Shown here: positions 25,161 to 33,747 of the stretch, one piece after another
Layout: every line of letters begins with the position of its first letter
Position numbering within the stretch: the stretch's first letter is position 1
Source of the DNA: Claveliimonas sp964652805
GTDB lineage: Bacteria; Bacillota; Clostridia; Lachnospirales; Lachnospiraceae
NCBI GenBank assembly: GCA_964652805.1
Contig: CAZZBJ010000007.1
Location: 1-37,904 of the forward strand
Length of the DNA stretch: 37,904 bases
Direction of reading: 5' to 3'
Position numbers and translations under genes: made by a program
Notes under the pieces: model-generated
Seen by the model: the letters and a program-made list of their open reading frames with translations, nothing else
Databases searched by the model: none
What the model was told of the DNA's origin: nothing

Positions 25161-26126
25161 TTAGTAACTCCGCTTCGGGCTTTTTCGTCTTGCCAGGCTG
25201 CTGGAAAGGCTGACGGAATTAGAATAATTTATTACAGAAGTAGAGTACTCCATGGGGGACATGCCGGTAGAGAGTTTAAACCGTTTGGAAAAGTACTGGA
25301 GTGATCCGAAGGACAGATAGTGAGCAATTTCCGTGAAGTTCATATTCCCATCCCGTATGATATTTTTTGCGGTGTCGATCTTCATTTCGATAAAATGATC
25401 GATTGCCCCGTGATTGAATTCTTTGCGGAAAAGATTATACAGCGTGGAAGGGCTGGTGGAAAATGCGGTACAAATGTCAGAGACGGTTAAATGATCGCAC
25501 AGTCGGGATTCCATATAAGCCAGAATCTGTTCCAGCGCAAGCTGATCCATCTTTGCCTGAAAAGGAGAAGAGCGGTCAGACGACTCCGATTCAGAGGAGT
25601 CCGGCGCCCCTTCCTCGTGAAAGTGATTGCGGTACAAGAGCAACAACAGTGTTTCCAGGTGAAGGAGAATGAAATGCTGGGAGCCGAATTTAGCGTCTGG
25701 ACTTAGAGAAACCTGCTCTATCTGAGGGATGTTCAGGGGATAGTCAAAAGCATCTGCCGCCTCAGAAAGAATCTGGGATATGACCAGCTGCTCGGCAGTC
25801 GACAGATGAAATTGCTTCTTCTCGAAAAATTTCATGGCGGCTGAATGGCATAAAAATGAAATATTTACAAGGTTAGGAGATTTATCTCCAATGGAACGCA
25901 TAGCGTGGAATTCGTTTGGACGATGAAAGATAATATCACCTGTATGTAATTGATGTCGGGCCGTATCAGCCATTACGATCAGGTCTCCTTTGTCTACATA
26001 CATCAGTTCCCAGAAGTTATGCGTTTCTCCGGAAAAAGAAAAATCTTTCATATATTCAAAATAGTGGATGGTGACAATCTCGTTGATGAAAAATTCCCGT
26101 CTGAGTACTGTGCTTTTGTAAGCCAT
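25161..26126 (-). CDS. AraC-family transcriptional regulator with cupin-like sensor
   Basis: A 321-residue protein. The ATG at 26126 is preferred over a TTG at 26165 because a GAGAGGAAGAGG site precedes it. The N-terminal domain (NFWELMYVDKGDLIVMADTARHQLHTGDIIFHRPNEFHA) is a cupin sensor, and the last ~100 residues hold two helix-turn-helix motifs with the signature FTEIAHYLSFGSLQYFSKRFKLSTGMSPMEY. It is divergent from the Gfo/Idh operon across 276 bp containing three copies of a GAATAAGACAA element, its probable binding sites. It likely activates that operon and controls itself. Confidence 0.93.
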   Translation of the reverse strand: MAYKSTVLRREFFINEIVTIHYFEYMKDFSFSGETHNFWELMYVDKGDLIVMADTARHQLHTGDIIFHRPNEFHAMRSIGDKSPNLVNISFLCHSAAMKFFEKKQFHLSTAEQLVISQILSEAADAFDYPLNIPQIEQVSLSPDAKFGSQHFILLHLETLLLLLYRNHFHEEGAPDSSESESSDRSSPFQAKMDQLALEQILAYMESRLCDHLTVSDICTAFSTSPSTLYNLFRKEFNHGAIDHFIEMKIDTAKNIIRDGNMNFTEIAHYLSFGSLQYFSKRFKLSTGMSPMEYSTSVINYSNSVSLSSSLARRKSPKRSY

Positions 26127-26209
26127 CTGGCCTCTTCCTCTCTCTTTAGAAACAGATGTTTTCAACTATTCGTAACAAAATTTATTTTATAAGGGTATCA
26201 CAATATAAA

Positions 26210-26226
26210 GAATAAGACAAGGTAAG
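26210..26226 (+). repeat. distal copy of the GAATAAGACAA operator element
   Basis: GAATAAGACAAGGTAAG lies 84 bp upstream of the AraC start and 107 bp from the first tandem copy, close to a whole number of helical turns. It fits an autoregulatory or DNA-looping site. Confidence 0.5.
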
Positions 26227-26316
26227 TGTGAGGAAAAAGAGGGAAATATCAGTAAAAAAATAAAAATAATACTTATGAAACGGAAAAATTGTGAAAAAAA
26301 TACCGTAAAAACAATA

Positions 26317-26358
26317 GAATAAGACAACTTAAGTAAGGAATAAGACAAGCTAAAGAAG
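26317..26358 (+). repeat. two exact-length tandem 21-bp repeats (AraC operator candidate)
   Basis: Copies occupy 26317-26337 and 26338-26358, each starting GAATAAGACAA and followed by a variable two bases, then TAA and a purine-rich tail ending AAG. The 21-bp period places both on the same DNA face. The second copy covers the -35 position of the downstream promoter, as in class II AraC activation. Confidence 0.65.
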
Positions 26359-26375
26359 TTAGATTAAACTATAAT
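26347..26375 (+). promoter_or_regulatory. activator-dependent promoter of the Gfo/Idh-CUT1 operon
   Basis: A consensus TATAAT at 26370-26375 is paired with a very poor -35 (AAGCTA, 26347-26352, 17-bp spacing) that is covered by the second tandem operator copy. This is the expected design for a promoter that needs the divergent AraC protein. Confidence 0.55.
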
Positions 26376-26402
26376 AAAAACAATTAAAGTTGGAGGATAT
26401 AT

Positions 26403-27713
26403 ATGGAAGGGGGAGAAGGATTTATGGGTAAACAGGTAAGCGTAGCCATTGCGGGACTTGGCAGCAGGGGGAAAGATACCTATGCTCCGACTGCGAAACT
26501 TTTCCCGGATCGTATGAAGATCACGGCCATTGCAGATATCGACTCTGTCAAGGTGGAGGAGGTAAAGAAAGTCTATCAGATCCCGGAAGACCGGTGCTTT
26601 GACAGCGCCGAGCAAATGCTGGACCAGCCTCGCCTGGCAGACGTCCTATTTATCACGACACAGGATCAGCAGCATGTAAAACAGGCGGTTCAGGCAATGG
26701 AGAAGGGATACGATATCCTTCTGGAGAAGCCTGTTTCTCCGGACCCCGATGAATGTCGGGAAATTGTGAAAAAGGCAAAAGAACTGGGAAGAAAAGTCGT
26801 GGTGTGTCACGTACTGCGCTATACCCCTTACTATCAGACCGTAAAGAAGATCCTGGATCAGGACAGGATAGGAGATGTGGTCAGTGTGATGGGGATTGAG
26901 AATGTAGGGTACTGGCATCAGGCTCACAGCTTTGTGAGAGGGAACTGGAGAAATTCCGATATGACAAGTCCCATGATCCTTCAGAAATGTTGTCATGATC
27001 TGGATCTGCTCCTGTGGTTGACAGGAAAAACGTGTCAGAGCGTATCATCCTATGGGAGCATATATCTTTTCAGGCGGGACAAAGCTCCGGAAGGTTCTGC
27101 ACGCAGGTGTACCGGGGGGTGCAGGGTAAAGGAGGCATGTCCTTTTGATGCGGAAAAGATCTATTTGACAAATAAAAAGACAGGCGTGCTGGAAGGAAAT
27201 ACAGACTGGCCTGTCAATGTCCTGACTATGCACCCGGATGAAAAGAGCGTCCGGGAGGCTGTTGAGACGGGACCTTACGGAAGGTGCGTCTATTATTGCG
27301 ACAATAACGTAGTGGATCACCAGGTTGTAAATATGAATATGACAGACGGATCCACGATCAGTTTTACGATGTGCGGCTTTACAGCAGAAAATTCCAGATA
27401 TACAAAATTTATGGGCACAAAAGGACAGATCATTGCTGATATGGGGGCAAATACGATAGCGGTAACTCCATTTGGGAAAGACACAGAGATCATTGATGTC
27501 TCTAAGCTGGCGGATGACTTTTCGGGACATGCCGGAGGGGATCACAGGCTGGTGAGTGCATTTCTGGATCTTGTCGCAGGCGAGCAGTCGGGTGATGACG
27601 ATACGATCACTTCGGTGGAGCGTTCTGTGGAGAGCCATTACATTGCGCTGGCGGCGGAAGAATCCAGGTTAAACGGAGGCAGAGTGATCAGTCTGGAACA
27701 GATGAGAAAATAA
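26403..27713 (+). CDS. Gfo/Idh/MocA-family NAD(P)-dependent oxidoreductase
   Basis: A 436-residue protein. The Rossmann motif AGLGSRG is near the N-terminus, the hallmark EKPVSPDP supplies the conserved Lys, and HVLRYTPYYQTVK follows. A Cys-containing insertion (CTGGCRVKEACPFDAEKIY) is typical of one sub-branch of this family. Members oxidise or reduce sugars, inositols and amino sugars, or act in glycosidic-bond cleavage. Two starts are possible: 26403 (GGAGG 7 bp upstream) and 26424 (GGGGGAGAAGG upstream); the longer is listed, but the shorter begins closer to the family consensus. It is the first gene of the AraC-controlled operon, so it probably processes the imported sugar. Confidence 0.9.
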   Translation: MEGGEGFMGKQVSVAIAGLGSRGKDTYAPTAKLFPDRMKITAIADIDSVKVEEVKKVYQIPEDRCFDSAEQMLDQPRLADVLFITTQDQQHVKQAVQAMEKGYDILLEKPVSPDPDECREIVKKAKELGRKVVVCHVLRYTPYYQTVKKILDQDRIGDVVSVMGIENVGYWHQAHSFVRGNWRNSDMTSPMILQKCCHDLDLLLWLTGKTCQSVSSYGSIYLFRRDKAPEGSARRCTGGCRVKEACPFDAEKIYLTNKKTGVLEGNTDWPVNVLTMHPDEKSVREAVETGPYGRCVYYCDNNVVDHQVVNMNMTDGSTISFTMCGFTAENSRYTKFMGTKGQIIADMGANTIAVTPFGKDTEIIDVSKLADDFSGHAGGDHRLVSAFLDLVAGEQSGDDDTITSVERSVESHYIALAAEESRLNGGRVISLEQMRK

Positions 27714-27731
27714 AAGCAAGGAGGAATTATT

Positions 27732-29024
27732 ATGAAGAGAAAAAGGATTACAGCATTGTTGCTTGTAGTTTCTATGACAGCCGGATTGGGTCTGAGTGCC
27801 TGCTCAGGCAGCGAAAGCGGGGAGAGTTCATCCTCGGATGGGGACAAGACTACCATACAGTTCTGGTGCCACACGAATGAGGCCTGGAATAATGCCTACC
27901 AGGAGATGTTTGACAAATTCGAGGAGGAGAATCCGGAGTACGAGGTAGTGATGACAGATTATCCATATTCTGACTACAATCAGAAGATACAGACCTCTCT
28001 GATGTCCGACTCGGAAGGCGCCGATGTCTATCAGATGTGGGGCGGATGGGAACTGGATTTTGCTTCTACCGGAGCCTTGGAGCCACTGCCGGATGACCTG
28101 AGGGAAGAACTGCTGGAGGATTATTTTGAACCTACCTACCAGGCGTATGAATACGAGGGAGAATACTATGGAATTCCCACGGAGTTCAATCTGGAGTACG
28201 GCGGCATGATTGTCAATAAGCCTTTATTTGAGGAGGAAGGGCTGGAGTATCCCACAACATGGGAAGAGCTGCGGAGCATATCTGATCAGCTTGCCCAGAG
28301 TGCTGACGGCGTCATATCAATGAGAGGCTTTGATTTCGTTGATGAGGATGCACTGATATACAATTATCTGGCCATGATCCTCCAGCTGGGCGGACAGTAT
28401 CTGCAGGACGATGGAAGTATACGCCTTGACACGGAGGAAGGAATTGCAGCCATGGAAGAACTGAAGAGCATGATCGATGCGGGTTATACAGATTTCAGTT
28501 CGTTCTCAGCAGGCGTAGGCACCTCCAGCTATGTGTTTGAGGGTAAGGGAAGTATGGCTTCCGTTGGATCCTGGGCTATCAGCGACGGAGAAGAGTCTTA
28601 TGACCTGACGCTCGGAGTAGACTTTGATTATGTGGCGGTTCCGCTGTATGGAGATGAGATGGCGTTCGTGGCAGAGTCCGGATGGGGCCTCGCTGTCCCG
28701 GTGAATGCAAATGAGAAGGACGCCGCATGGGAGCTGGTGAGATTTTTGAGCGATCCGGAAAACCTGAAAGAGCTGAACTTAGCATGCCAGCAGATTCCTC
28801 CGAGACAGTCGCTGGCAGAGGACGAAGAGATGATAGAGGCTATGCCGGATACAGCGTTCCTGCTGGACATCCTGGATGGCGGACAGTGGATCGGACCCTA
28901 TAATACGACAACACTGAAAGAGGAGCTGTCTGCAACATTCAGAACCATCTGTGAGGAAGGGGCAGATATCGAAACGGCTCTGGCAGAGTGCTCAGAGGCA
29001 ATGAGTGCGGAAATGATAGAGTGA
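27732..29024 (+). CDS. CUT1 sugar ABC transporter substrate-binding lipoprotein
   Basis: A 430-residue lipoprotein with signal helix, lipobox LSAC (Cys24), a Ser/Gly/Glu-rich linker and an SBP_bac_1 domain (IQFWCHTNEAWNNAYQEMFDKFEEENPEYEVVM). It follows the oxidoreductase by 18 bp with AAGGAGG before the ATG. Unlike the first sugar SBP of the window, no hairpin separates it from its permease. The sugar bound is unknown. Confidence 0.92.
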   Translation: MKRKRITALLLVVSMTAGLGLSACSGSESGESSSSDGDKTTIQFWCHTNEAWNNAYQEMFDKFEEENPEYEVVMTDYPYSDYNQKIQTSLMSDSEGADVYQMWGGWELDFASTGALEPLPDDLREELLEDYFEPTYQAYEYEGEYYGIPTEFNLEYGGMIVNKPLFEEEGLEYPTTWEELRSISDQLAQSADGVISMRGFDFVDEDALIYNYLAMILQLGGQYLQDDGSIRLDTEEGIAAMEELKSMIDAGYTDFSSFSAGVGTSSYVFEGKGSMASVGSWAISDGEESYDLTLGVDFDYVAVPLYGDEMAFVAESGWGLAVPVNANEKDAAWELVRFLSDPENLKELNLACQQIPPRQSLAEDEEMIEAMPDTAFLLDILDGGQWIGPYNTTTLKEELSATFRTICEEGADIETALAECSEAMSAEMIE

Positions 29025-29043
29025 TGGTAGAGAAGGAATAGGA

Positions 29044-29922
29044 ATGAAAGATAAAAAATTTGTGTATGGCATCCTGATACCTTGTTTTCTGCTGCTGTTC
29101 ATATTCTGTGTATTTCCTCTGTTTTACGGATTGGGCATTTCTCTGTTTGACTATAACCCGATACGCCAGGAAAATCCATTTATAGGGCTGTTGAATTATA
29201 CAGCCCTTTTGGAAGATGAGGATTTCAGGAAGGCGCTGGTCCATACGCTTGTATATGTGGTCATTGCAGTGGGACTGAATATTATCTTTACATTGGCCAT
29301 TGCACAATTTATCACGAGTCTCCCGGGGAAAAAACTCAAGACGCTGTTCCGCACTGTTTTTTTTATTCCCTGTATTGCTCCCGTTGCGGGAACGGCAGTA
29401 GTGTGGAAAACAGGACTTTTGTACAAAGACGGCGGAACATTTAATGCGATCCTGAATAAACTGGGCTTCAGTGCGGTGGATTGGCTGGCAGGCACCGCGA
29501 CAGTGATAGGAATGCTCATCCTTTTTACACTGTGGGCGGATATGGGGTACAATATCGTTTTGTTCTGCGCCGGCCTGGAGGGGATACCAAAGACCTTTGA
29601 CGAGGCGGCTATGATAGACGGAGCCACACCTTTCCAGCGATTTATGAAAATCAGACTCCCGCTTCTTGGCAGGACATTTACGTTTGTGCTTATGCAAACG
29701 ATCATCTCGTATTTCCAGATGTTTGCCCAGTTTAAGATCATTGCGGATAATCAAAGCGGTATGGACTATGGTTCTGTACTCACGACAGAAATCTATGAGC
29801 AGAGTTTTGAAAAGTACAATATGGGATATGCTTCGGCGATCGCAACCGTACTGTTTTTGATCGTGTTCATTGTCGCTATGGTACAGAAGCGCGTCACCAG
29901 GGTAGATTGGAGTTATGAATAG
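29044..29922 (+). CDS. CUT1 sugar ABC transporter permease (MalF/UgpA-type)
   Basis: A 292-residue membrane protein with about six helices and the EAA loop FDEAAMIDGATPFQRFMKIRLPLLGR. AGAAGGAATAGGA precedes the ATG, 19 bp after the SBP stop. Its stop overlaps the GTG start of the next permease by one base (TAGTG), so the two are translationally coupled. Confidence 0.93.
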   Translation: MKDKKFVYGILIPCFLLLFIFCVFPLFYGLGISLFDYNPIRQENPFIGLLNYTALLEDEDFRKALVHTLVYVVIAVGLNIIFTLAIAQFITSLPGKKLKTLFRTVFFIPCIAPVAGTAVVWKTGLLYKDGGTFNAILNKLGFSAVDWLAGTATVIGMLILFTLWADMGYNIVLFCAGLEGIPKTFDEAAMIDGATPFQRFMKIRLPLLGRTFTFVLMQTIISYFQMFAQFKIIADNQSGMDYGSVLTTEIYEQSFEKYNMGYASAIATVLFLIVFIVAMVQKRVTRVDWSYE

Positions 29923-30764
29923 TGGAAAAGAACACAAAAAAGAAAAGAGTATATAAAGGATATCACAAAGTGTTGGTCCTGGTTCTGGGTGTTGTGTCTG
30001 TGCTCATGATGTTCCCTATGGTGTGGATGTTCTTTACTTCCTTCAAGACAAACGCTGACATCCGGGTAAACAGGACGTCCATCATACCAGAGCAATGGAC
30101 GATCGAAGGATATATCAACGCGTTCACTGAAGTGCCGTTTCTGAGGTGGCTTTTCAACAGTATATTTGTGACAGTACTCGTAACAGTGGCTGTGATCATC
30201 ACAAGTACACTGTTGGGATTTATATTTGCCAAGTATGAGTTTAAGGGAAAACGATGGACATTTATCATTTTGCTGGCGACCATGATGGTGCCGGCACAGG
30301 TGACGATGATACCGCGTTTCCTCATCATACAAAAGGTGGGGCTCTACAATAAGCTTGGGGCTTTGATTGTTCCCATGCTGGTGAGCGCATTTGGGGTGTA
30401 TCTGTGCAGACAGTTTATTGAGGACATCCCGGACAGCTTGTGCGATGCGGCAAAGATAGACGGAGCCTCTTCGTTTATGATTTACCGGAAGATTATTGTT
30501 CCCAATATTAAACCGGCGATCGGTTCACTGGCCATTTTTACAGCCATGGGAGTGTACAATGACTATCTCAATCCGCTGATCATGATCAATGATAAAAACA
30601 GTATGACGCTGCCGTTGGCGCTGGCCATGTTTTCCACCCAAAACAAGGCAGACCTGACGACGACAATGGCGGTGGCTTCTTTGATTATGATTCCGATGAT
30701 CATCGTGTTTATCATCTTCCAGAAACAATTTGTGAAGGGGCTGGCGCTTACAGGTATTAAATAA
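29922..30764 (+). CDS. CUT1 sugar ABC transporter permease (MalG/UgpE-type)
   Basis: A 280-residue membrane permease starting with GTG that overlaps the preceding stop. The EAA loop is CDAAKIDGASSFMIYRKIIVPNIKP, and the C-terminus FQKQFVKGLALTGIK is typical. As in the other sugar operon, no ATPase gene is present. Its TAA overlaps the ATG of the next gene. Confidence 0.93.
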   Translation: MEKNTKKKRVYKGYHKVLVLVLGVVSVLMMFPMVWMFFTSFKTNADIRVNRTSIIPEQWTIEGYINAFTEVPFLRWLFNSIFVTVLVTVAVIITSTLLGFIFAKYEFKGKRWTFIILLATMMVPAQVTMIPRFLIIQKVGLYNKLGALIVPMLVSAFGVYLCRQFIEDIPDSLCDAAKIDGASSFMIYRKIIVPNIKPAIGSLAIFTAMGVYNDYLNPLIMINDKNSMTLPLALAMFSTQNKADLTTTMAVASLIMIPMIIVFIIFQKQFVKGLALTGIK

Positions 30765-31606
30765 TGTGTGAAATGACAATAGAAAAATTGTGCTCCCACA
30801 TCGGCTTGCCGGTATCATATGCCATGTCCGGACAGATTCCGGTCCGGAAAGAGAGCGCATTAAAAAAGTTATTTGAAGAGGATGAACGTGTATTTTACAA
30901 TGCGCTGGAAAAAGAGGAAAAGCCTTATCAGGAGGCACTGTATCTCTACACAAAGTGGGGAGCAGGGGCCTGGGATGATTATAAAAAGACGGGGATATCG
31001 GAGCAAGTCTACTATGACACTTTCAAAGATCTGGATATCTGGTGCAGTCATTGTATAGCTGAGACGGGAAAACCGGGGATGAAACAGTATCGCTGGACAT
31101 CCCTGCCCCTCAAAATGAAGATCTTCCGGCTGGGACGGCTTCAGTTTGAACCGGCAACGCTGAGAGATACACTGGAACACAGGGGAGATATCCTGAGAGC
31201 GGGAACGCCGGTCCTTGAGGTCCACATACCGGAAGGCAGTGGTCTTACCCCGATGGAGACACACAAGTCCTTTGTTGCGGCGGTATCGTTTTTTGAGGAT
31301 GTGGTCCCTTATGAATGTGTTGGGTTTTTCTGTGAATCATGGCTGCTGTCGCCGAAACTGAAAGAGATCCTTCCGGAGACCTCAAATATCATCCGCTTCC
31401 AGAACTGTTTTTCTGTATGTGACGAAAAGCCTGCCAGGCAAGCGGAGGAACGCGTATTTGGGAAAGTGCTGGATCAGGCAGAGGACTACCAGGAGGATAC
31501 CAGCCTTCAGAGAGGACTTAAAGATTATCTCAGAAAAGGCGGAAAAGTAGGGATGGGATGCGGGTTTATACCATTGGAAACGTATAGAGAGGGTGTATCC
31601 CTGTGA
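30764..31606 (+). CDS. acyltransferase-domain protein (GNAT-like, DUF5596-type)
   Basis: A 280-residue cytoplasmic protein that I recognise as the two-part NAT_N/GNAT_C family found next to glycan operons in Firmicutes. Supporting segments are LDIWCSHCIAETGKPGM, LEVHIPEGSGLTPMETHKSF (start of the GNAT-like C-terminal half) and FFCESWLLSPKLKEILPETSNIIRFQ. Real function is unknown; transfer of an acetyl or acyl group to a sugar or amine is inferred. The ATG overlaps the permease stop (TAATG), so it is coupled to the transporter; an alternative ATG three codons in is possible. The stop codon lies inside the stem of the operon terminator. Confidence 0.7.
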   Translation: MCEMTIEKLCSHIGLPVSYAMSGQIPVRKESALKKLFEEDERVFYNALEKEEKPYQEALYLYTKWGAGAWDDYKKTGISEQVYYDTFKDLDIWCSHCIAETGKPGMKQYRWTSLPLKMKIFRLGRLQFEPATLRDTLEHRGDILRAGTPVLEVHIPEGSGLTPMETHKSFVAAVSFFEDVVPYECVGFFCESWLLSPKLKEILPETSNIIRFQNCFSVCDEKPARQAEERVFGKVLDQAEDYQEDTSLQRGLKDYLRKGGKVGMGCGFIPLETYREGVSL

Positions 31607-31637
31607 CGAAAGAATGTCACAGGGATACACCTTTTTT
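31592..31637 (+). terminator. strong intrinsic terminator of the second sugar operon
   Basis: A perfect 16-bp stem, GGTGTATCCCTGTGAC (31592-31607) against 31616-31631, with an 8-base loop, followed by TTTTTT. The TGA of the preceding gene (31604-31606) is within the left arm, so translation and termination can interfere. Confidence 0.92.
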
Positions 31638-31718
31638 ATGATTCCTTCGACGGCGCAGGCACGGGGACGCGGAATGGCAAAATTTTCCGCATATTTTCCG
31701 GCAATTAGAGAGGATTTT

Positions 31719-31747
31719 TTGCTATATTCCGACGAATGGTGTATAAT
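31719..31747 (+). promoter_or_regulatory. sigma-A promoter for the DUF3810 gene
   Basis: TTGCTA at 31719-31724 and a consensus TATAAT at 31742-31747 with a 17-bp spacer, 38 bp before the start codon. Confidence 0.65.
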
Positions 31748-31784
31748 ATTTTATATAATCGGAATTAGGGAGGGGGCAGAAGAC

Positions 31785-32927
31785 ATGGATATAAAAGAGA
31801 GCAAGGCAAGGGAGGTGCAGACGGAAAAACAGAAAAGTGTCTACAGGACAGCCTGGGAGCGGGGGATCGAGGGAGCGGTCCTGTTCTGCGCCGCCTTCCT
31901 GCTCCTTGCGGCCGCAAATTTGCGGGAGGATTTTGCCCAGTGGTACTCCCTCCATGTGTACTCCTTTTTTGTGAGCACAGTGGGGAGGTTCTTCGGGATA
32001 TTCGCCTTTTCTGCGTCTGAATTTCTGCTGTATGTACTTTTGGTCTTCCTGATCTGGCAGATCATAAAAACTGCGCACAGGGTAGTGAAGGAGAAGAGGC
32101 CCGGTCAGCCTCTGGCAGCGTTTTTCTCCGGCCTTTTTCTGGCTGCGGGCATTTTGTTCTTCCTCTATGCGGCCTTCTGCGGCGTGAACTATCACAGGAC
32201 TTCCTTTGACCAGGAGACCGGCCTGGAGTGGGAGGGGGCCACGGTGGATGATCTGCGGGAGGTATGTCAGGACCTGACCTCGGCGGTGAACTGGACCGGA
32301 AGCCAGGTGAAGCGGGATGAGAACGGGCTCATGACGCTGACAGAAGACGTGTCCGTCCACGCCGTGCGGGCCATGGAGAAGCTGGCCCGGGAGTACACCT
32401 GTCTGGAGGGATTTTACCCGCAGCCCAACGGCCTGGAATTCTCCTGGATCCTGTCGGTCCAGAAGCTGACGGGCATCTATTCGCCCTTTACCATAGAGGC
32501 CAATTACAATACAGATATGGCGGCCTACAATATCCCCTTCACGGCCTGTCACGAGCTGGCCCATCTGCGGGGGTTCATGCAGGAGCAGGAGGCCAATTTT
32601 ATCGGCTATCTGGCGGGGATCCGGGCGGACAGCGTGGAATTTAACTACAGCGGCTACATGCTGGGCTGGATCTACTGTACCAACACGCTTTACGATGTGG
32701 ATCCGGATGCCTATGAGGAGCTCCGGGACGGGCTGTCAGAGGAGGTGCAGGCGGATCTGGCGGCCAACAGTCAGTTCTGGGCAAAATACGACAGCCCGGT
32801 GGCGGAGGTGTCGGATCAGATCAATGACAGCTATCTGAAGGCCAACGGACAGGAGGACGGGGTGGCCAGCTACGGCAGGATGGTGGAGCTGATCCTTACA
32901 TATTATAAAGAGCGGGGATATTTATAA
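31785..32927 (+). CDS. DUF3810-family putative membrane zinc metalloprotease
   Basis: A 380-residue protein. The start at 31785 is chosen because GGAGGGGG precedes it and the promoter lies just upstream; the frame is open further 5' but runs through the terminator. Three hydrophobic segments (about 29-46, 75-97 and 111-135) lead to a C-terminal domain with HELAH (His256, Glu257, His260) and EQEANF (Glu269), a gluzincin-like zinc site. The family is common in Firmicutes and Bacteroidetes but has no established substrate. The active site position relative to the membrane is not resolved. Confidence 0.85.
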   Translation: MDIKESKAREVQTEKQKSVYRTAWERGIEGAVLFCAAFLLLAAANLREDFAQWYSLHVYSFFVSTVGRFFGIFAFSASEFLLYVLLVFLIWQIIKTAHRVVKEKRPGQPLAAFFSGLFLAAGILFFLYAAFCGVNYHRTSFDQETGLEWEGATVDDLREVCQDLTSAVNWTGSQVKRDENGLMTLTEDVSVHAVRAMEKLAREYTCLEGFYPQPNGLEFSWILSVQKLTGIYSPFTIEANYNTDMAAYNIPFTACHELAHLRGFMQEQEANFIGYLAGIRADSVEFNYSGYMLGWIYCTNTLYDVDPDAYEELRDGLSEEVQADLAANSQFWAKYDSPVAEVSDQINDSYLKANGQEDGVASYGRMVELILTYYKERGYL

Positions 32928-32947
32928 AAGCACAGGAGGGATGACAC

Positions 32948-33703
32948 ATGGAGACAGGGACGAGACTTACCGTGCGGGCCTACCATATACAGTCCGTGGG
33001 ATACGGTGAGGAAAACCGGGTCACCGCGGACGGCCGGATGACAGTGTGTCCGTCTGTGGCAGACAGCATACGGGAGAAGGAACCTCTGATCAAGGATATT
33101 CAGATTCGGATTATCCGGCCCGATGAACACGGGCAGCACACGAACACAGTGATGGACGTCATTCCCCTTTCCACGAAAGTGCTGGGAAAAGTGGGAGACG
33201 GCATCACCCACACGCTGACCGGCGTGTACGTGATCCTGACCGGCGTGGATGAGAGTGGGCGCCAGGTGTGCAACTTCGGGGCCAGTGACGGGATCCTGAA
33301 GGACAAGATTGCCTGGGGCAGGCCGGGCACGCCGCTGGAGAGCGACATTTTGATTTCCTTTGACGTGGTGCTCAGGGAGGGAACCTGGGCGGATCGTCCC
33401 GGGCCGGAGGCGATTCACCGGGCCTGTGATGTGTTCTGTCAGATCTTCCGGGAGCAGATGAAGAAATTTAACGGCTGCAAGTGCACCGAGAAACATGTGT
33501 TCCAGGAGACCTATGAGCCGGACCGCAGGGACGTGGTGATCGTGAAGGAAGTCTCCGGGCAGGGAGCTGTGTACGACACAAGACTGTTTGGAAAGGAGCC
33601 ATGCGGCTATGAAGGCGGCCGGTCCGTCATCGACATGGGATGGATGCCGGTTCTTGTGACGCCCAATGAGTTTCGGGACGGCATCATGCACGCTATGGAT
33701 TAG
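32948..33703 (+). CDS. PrdD-like protein (proline/glycine reductase component B family)
   Basis: A 251-residue protein resembling PrdD and the C-terminal part of PrdA of D-proline reductase. Support comes from STKVLGKVGDGITHTLTGVYVILTGVDESGRQV and the N-terminal MTVCPS (Cys34); in PrdA/GrdE a Cys in a comparable place becomes the catalytic pyruvoyl group after self-cleavage. Whether Cys34 is that residue is inference. No prdA, prdB (selenoprotein), prdC or proline racemase is in the window, so this is an orphan pair with the next gene. It starts 20 bp after the DUF3810 gene with AGGAGG and is probably cotranscribed with it. Its biochemical role in strains without full proline reductase is unknown. 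Confidence 0.78.
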   Translation: METGTRLTVRAYHIQSVGYGEENRVTADGRMTVCPSVADSIREKEPLIKDIQIRIIRPDEHGQHTNTVMDVIPLSTKVLGKVGDGITHTLTGVYVILTGVDESGRQVCNFGASDGILKDKIAWGRPGTPLESDILISFDVVLREGTWADRPGPEAIHRACDVFCQIFREQMKKFNGCKCTEKHVFQETYEPDRRDVVIVKEVSGQGAVYDTRLFGKEPCGYEGGRSVIDMGWMPVLVTPNEFRDGIMHAMD

Positions 33704-33747
33704 ACGGACGGATCGTGCCCTTATTTACCGGGAAAGGAGAAGAGAAC

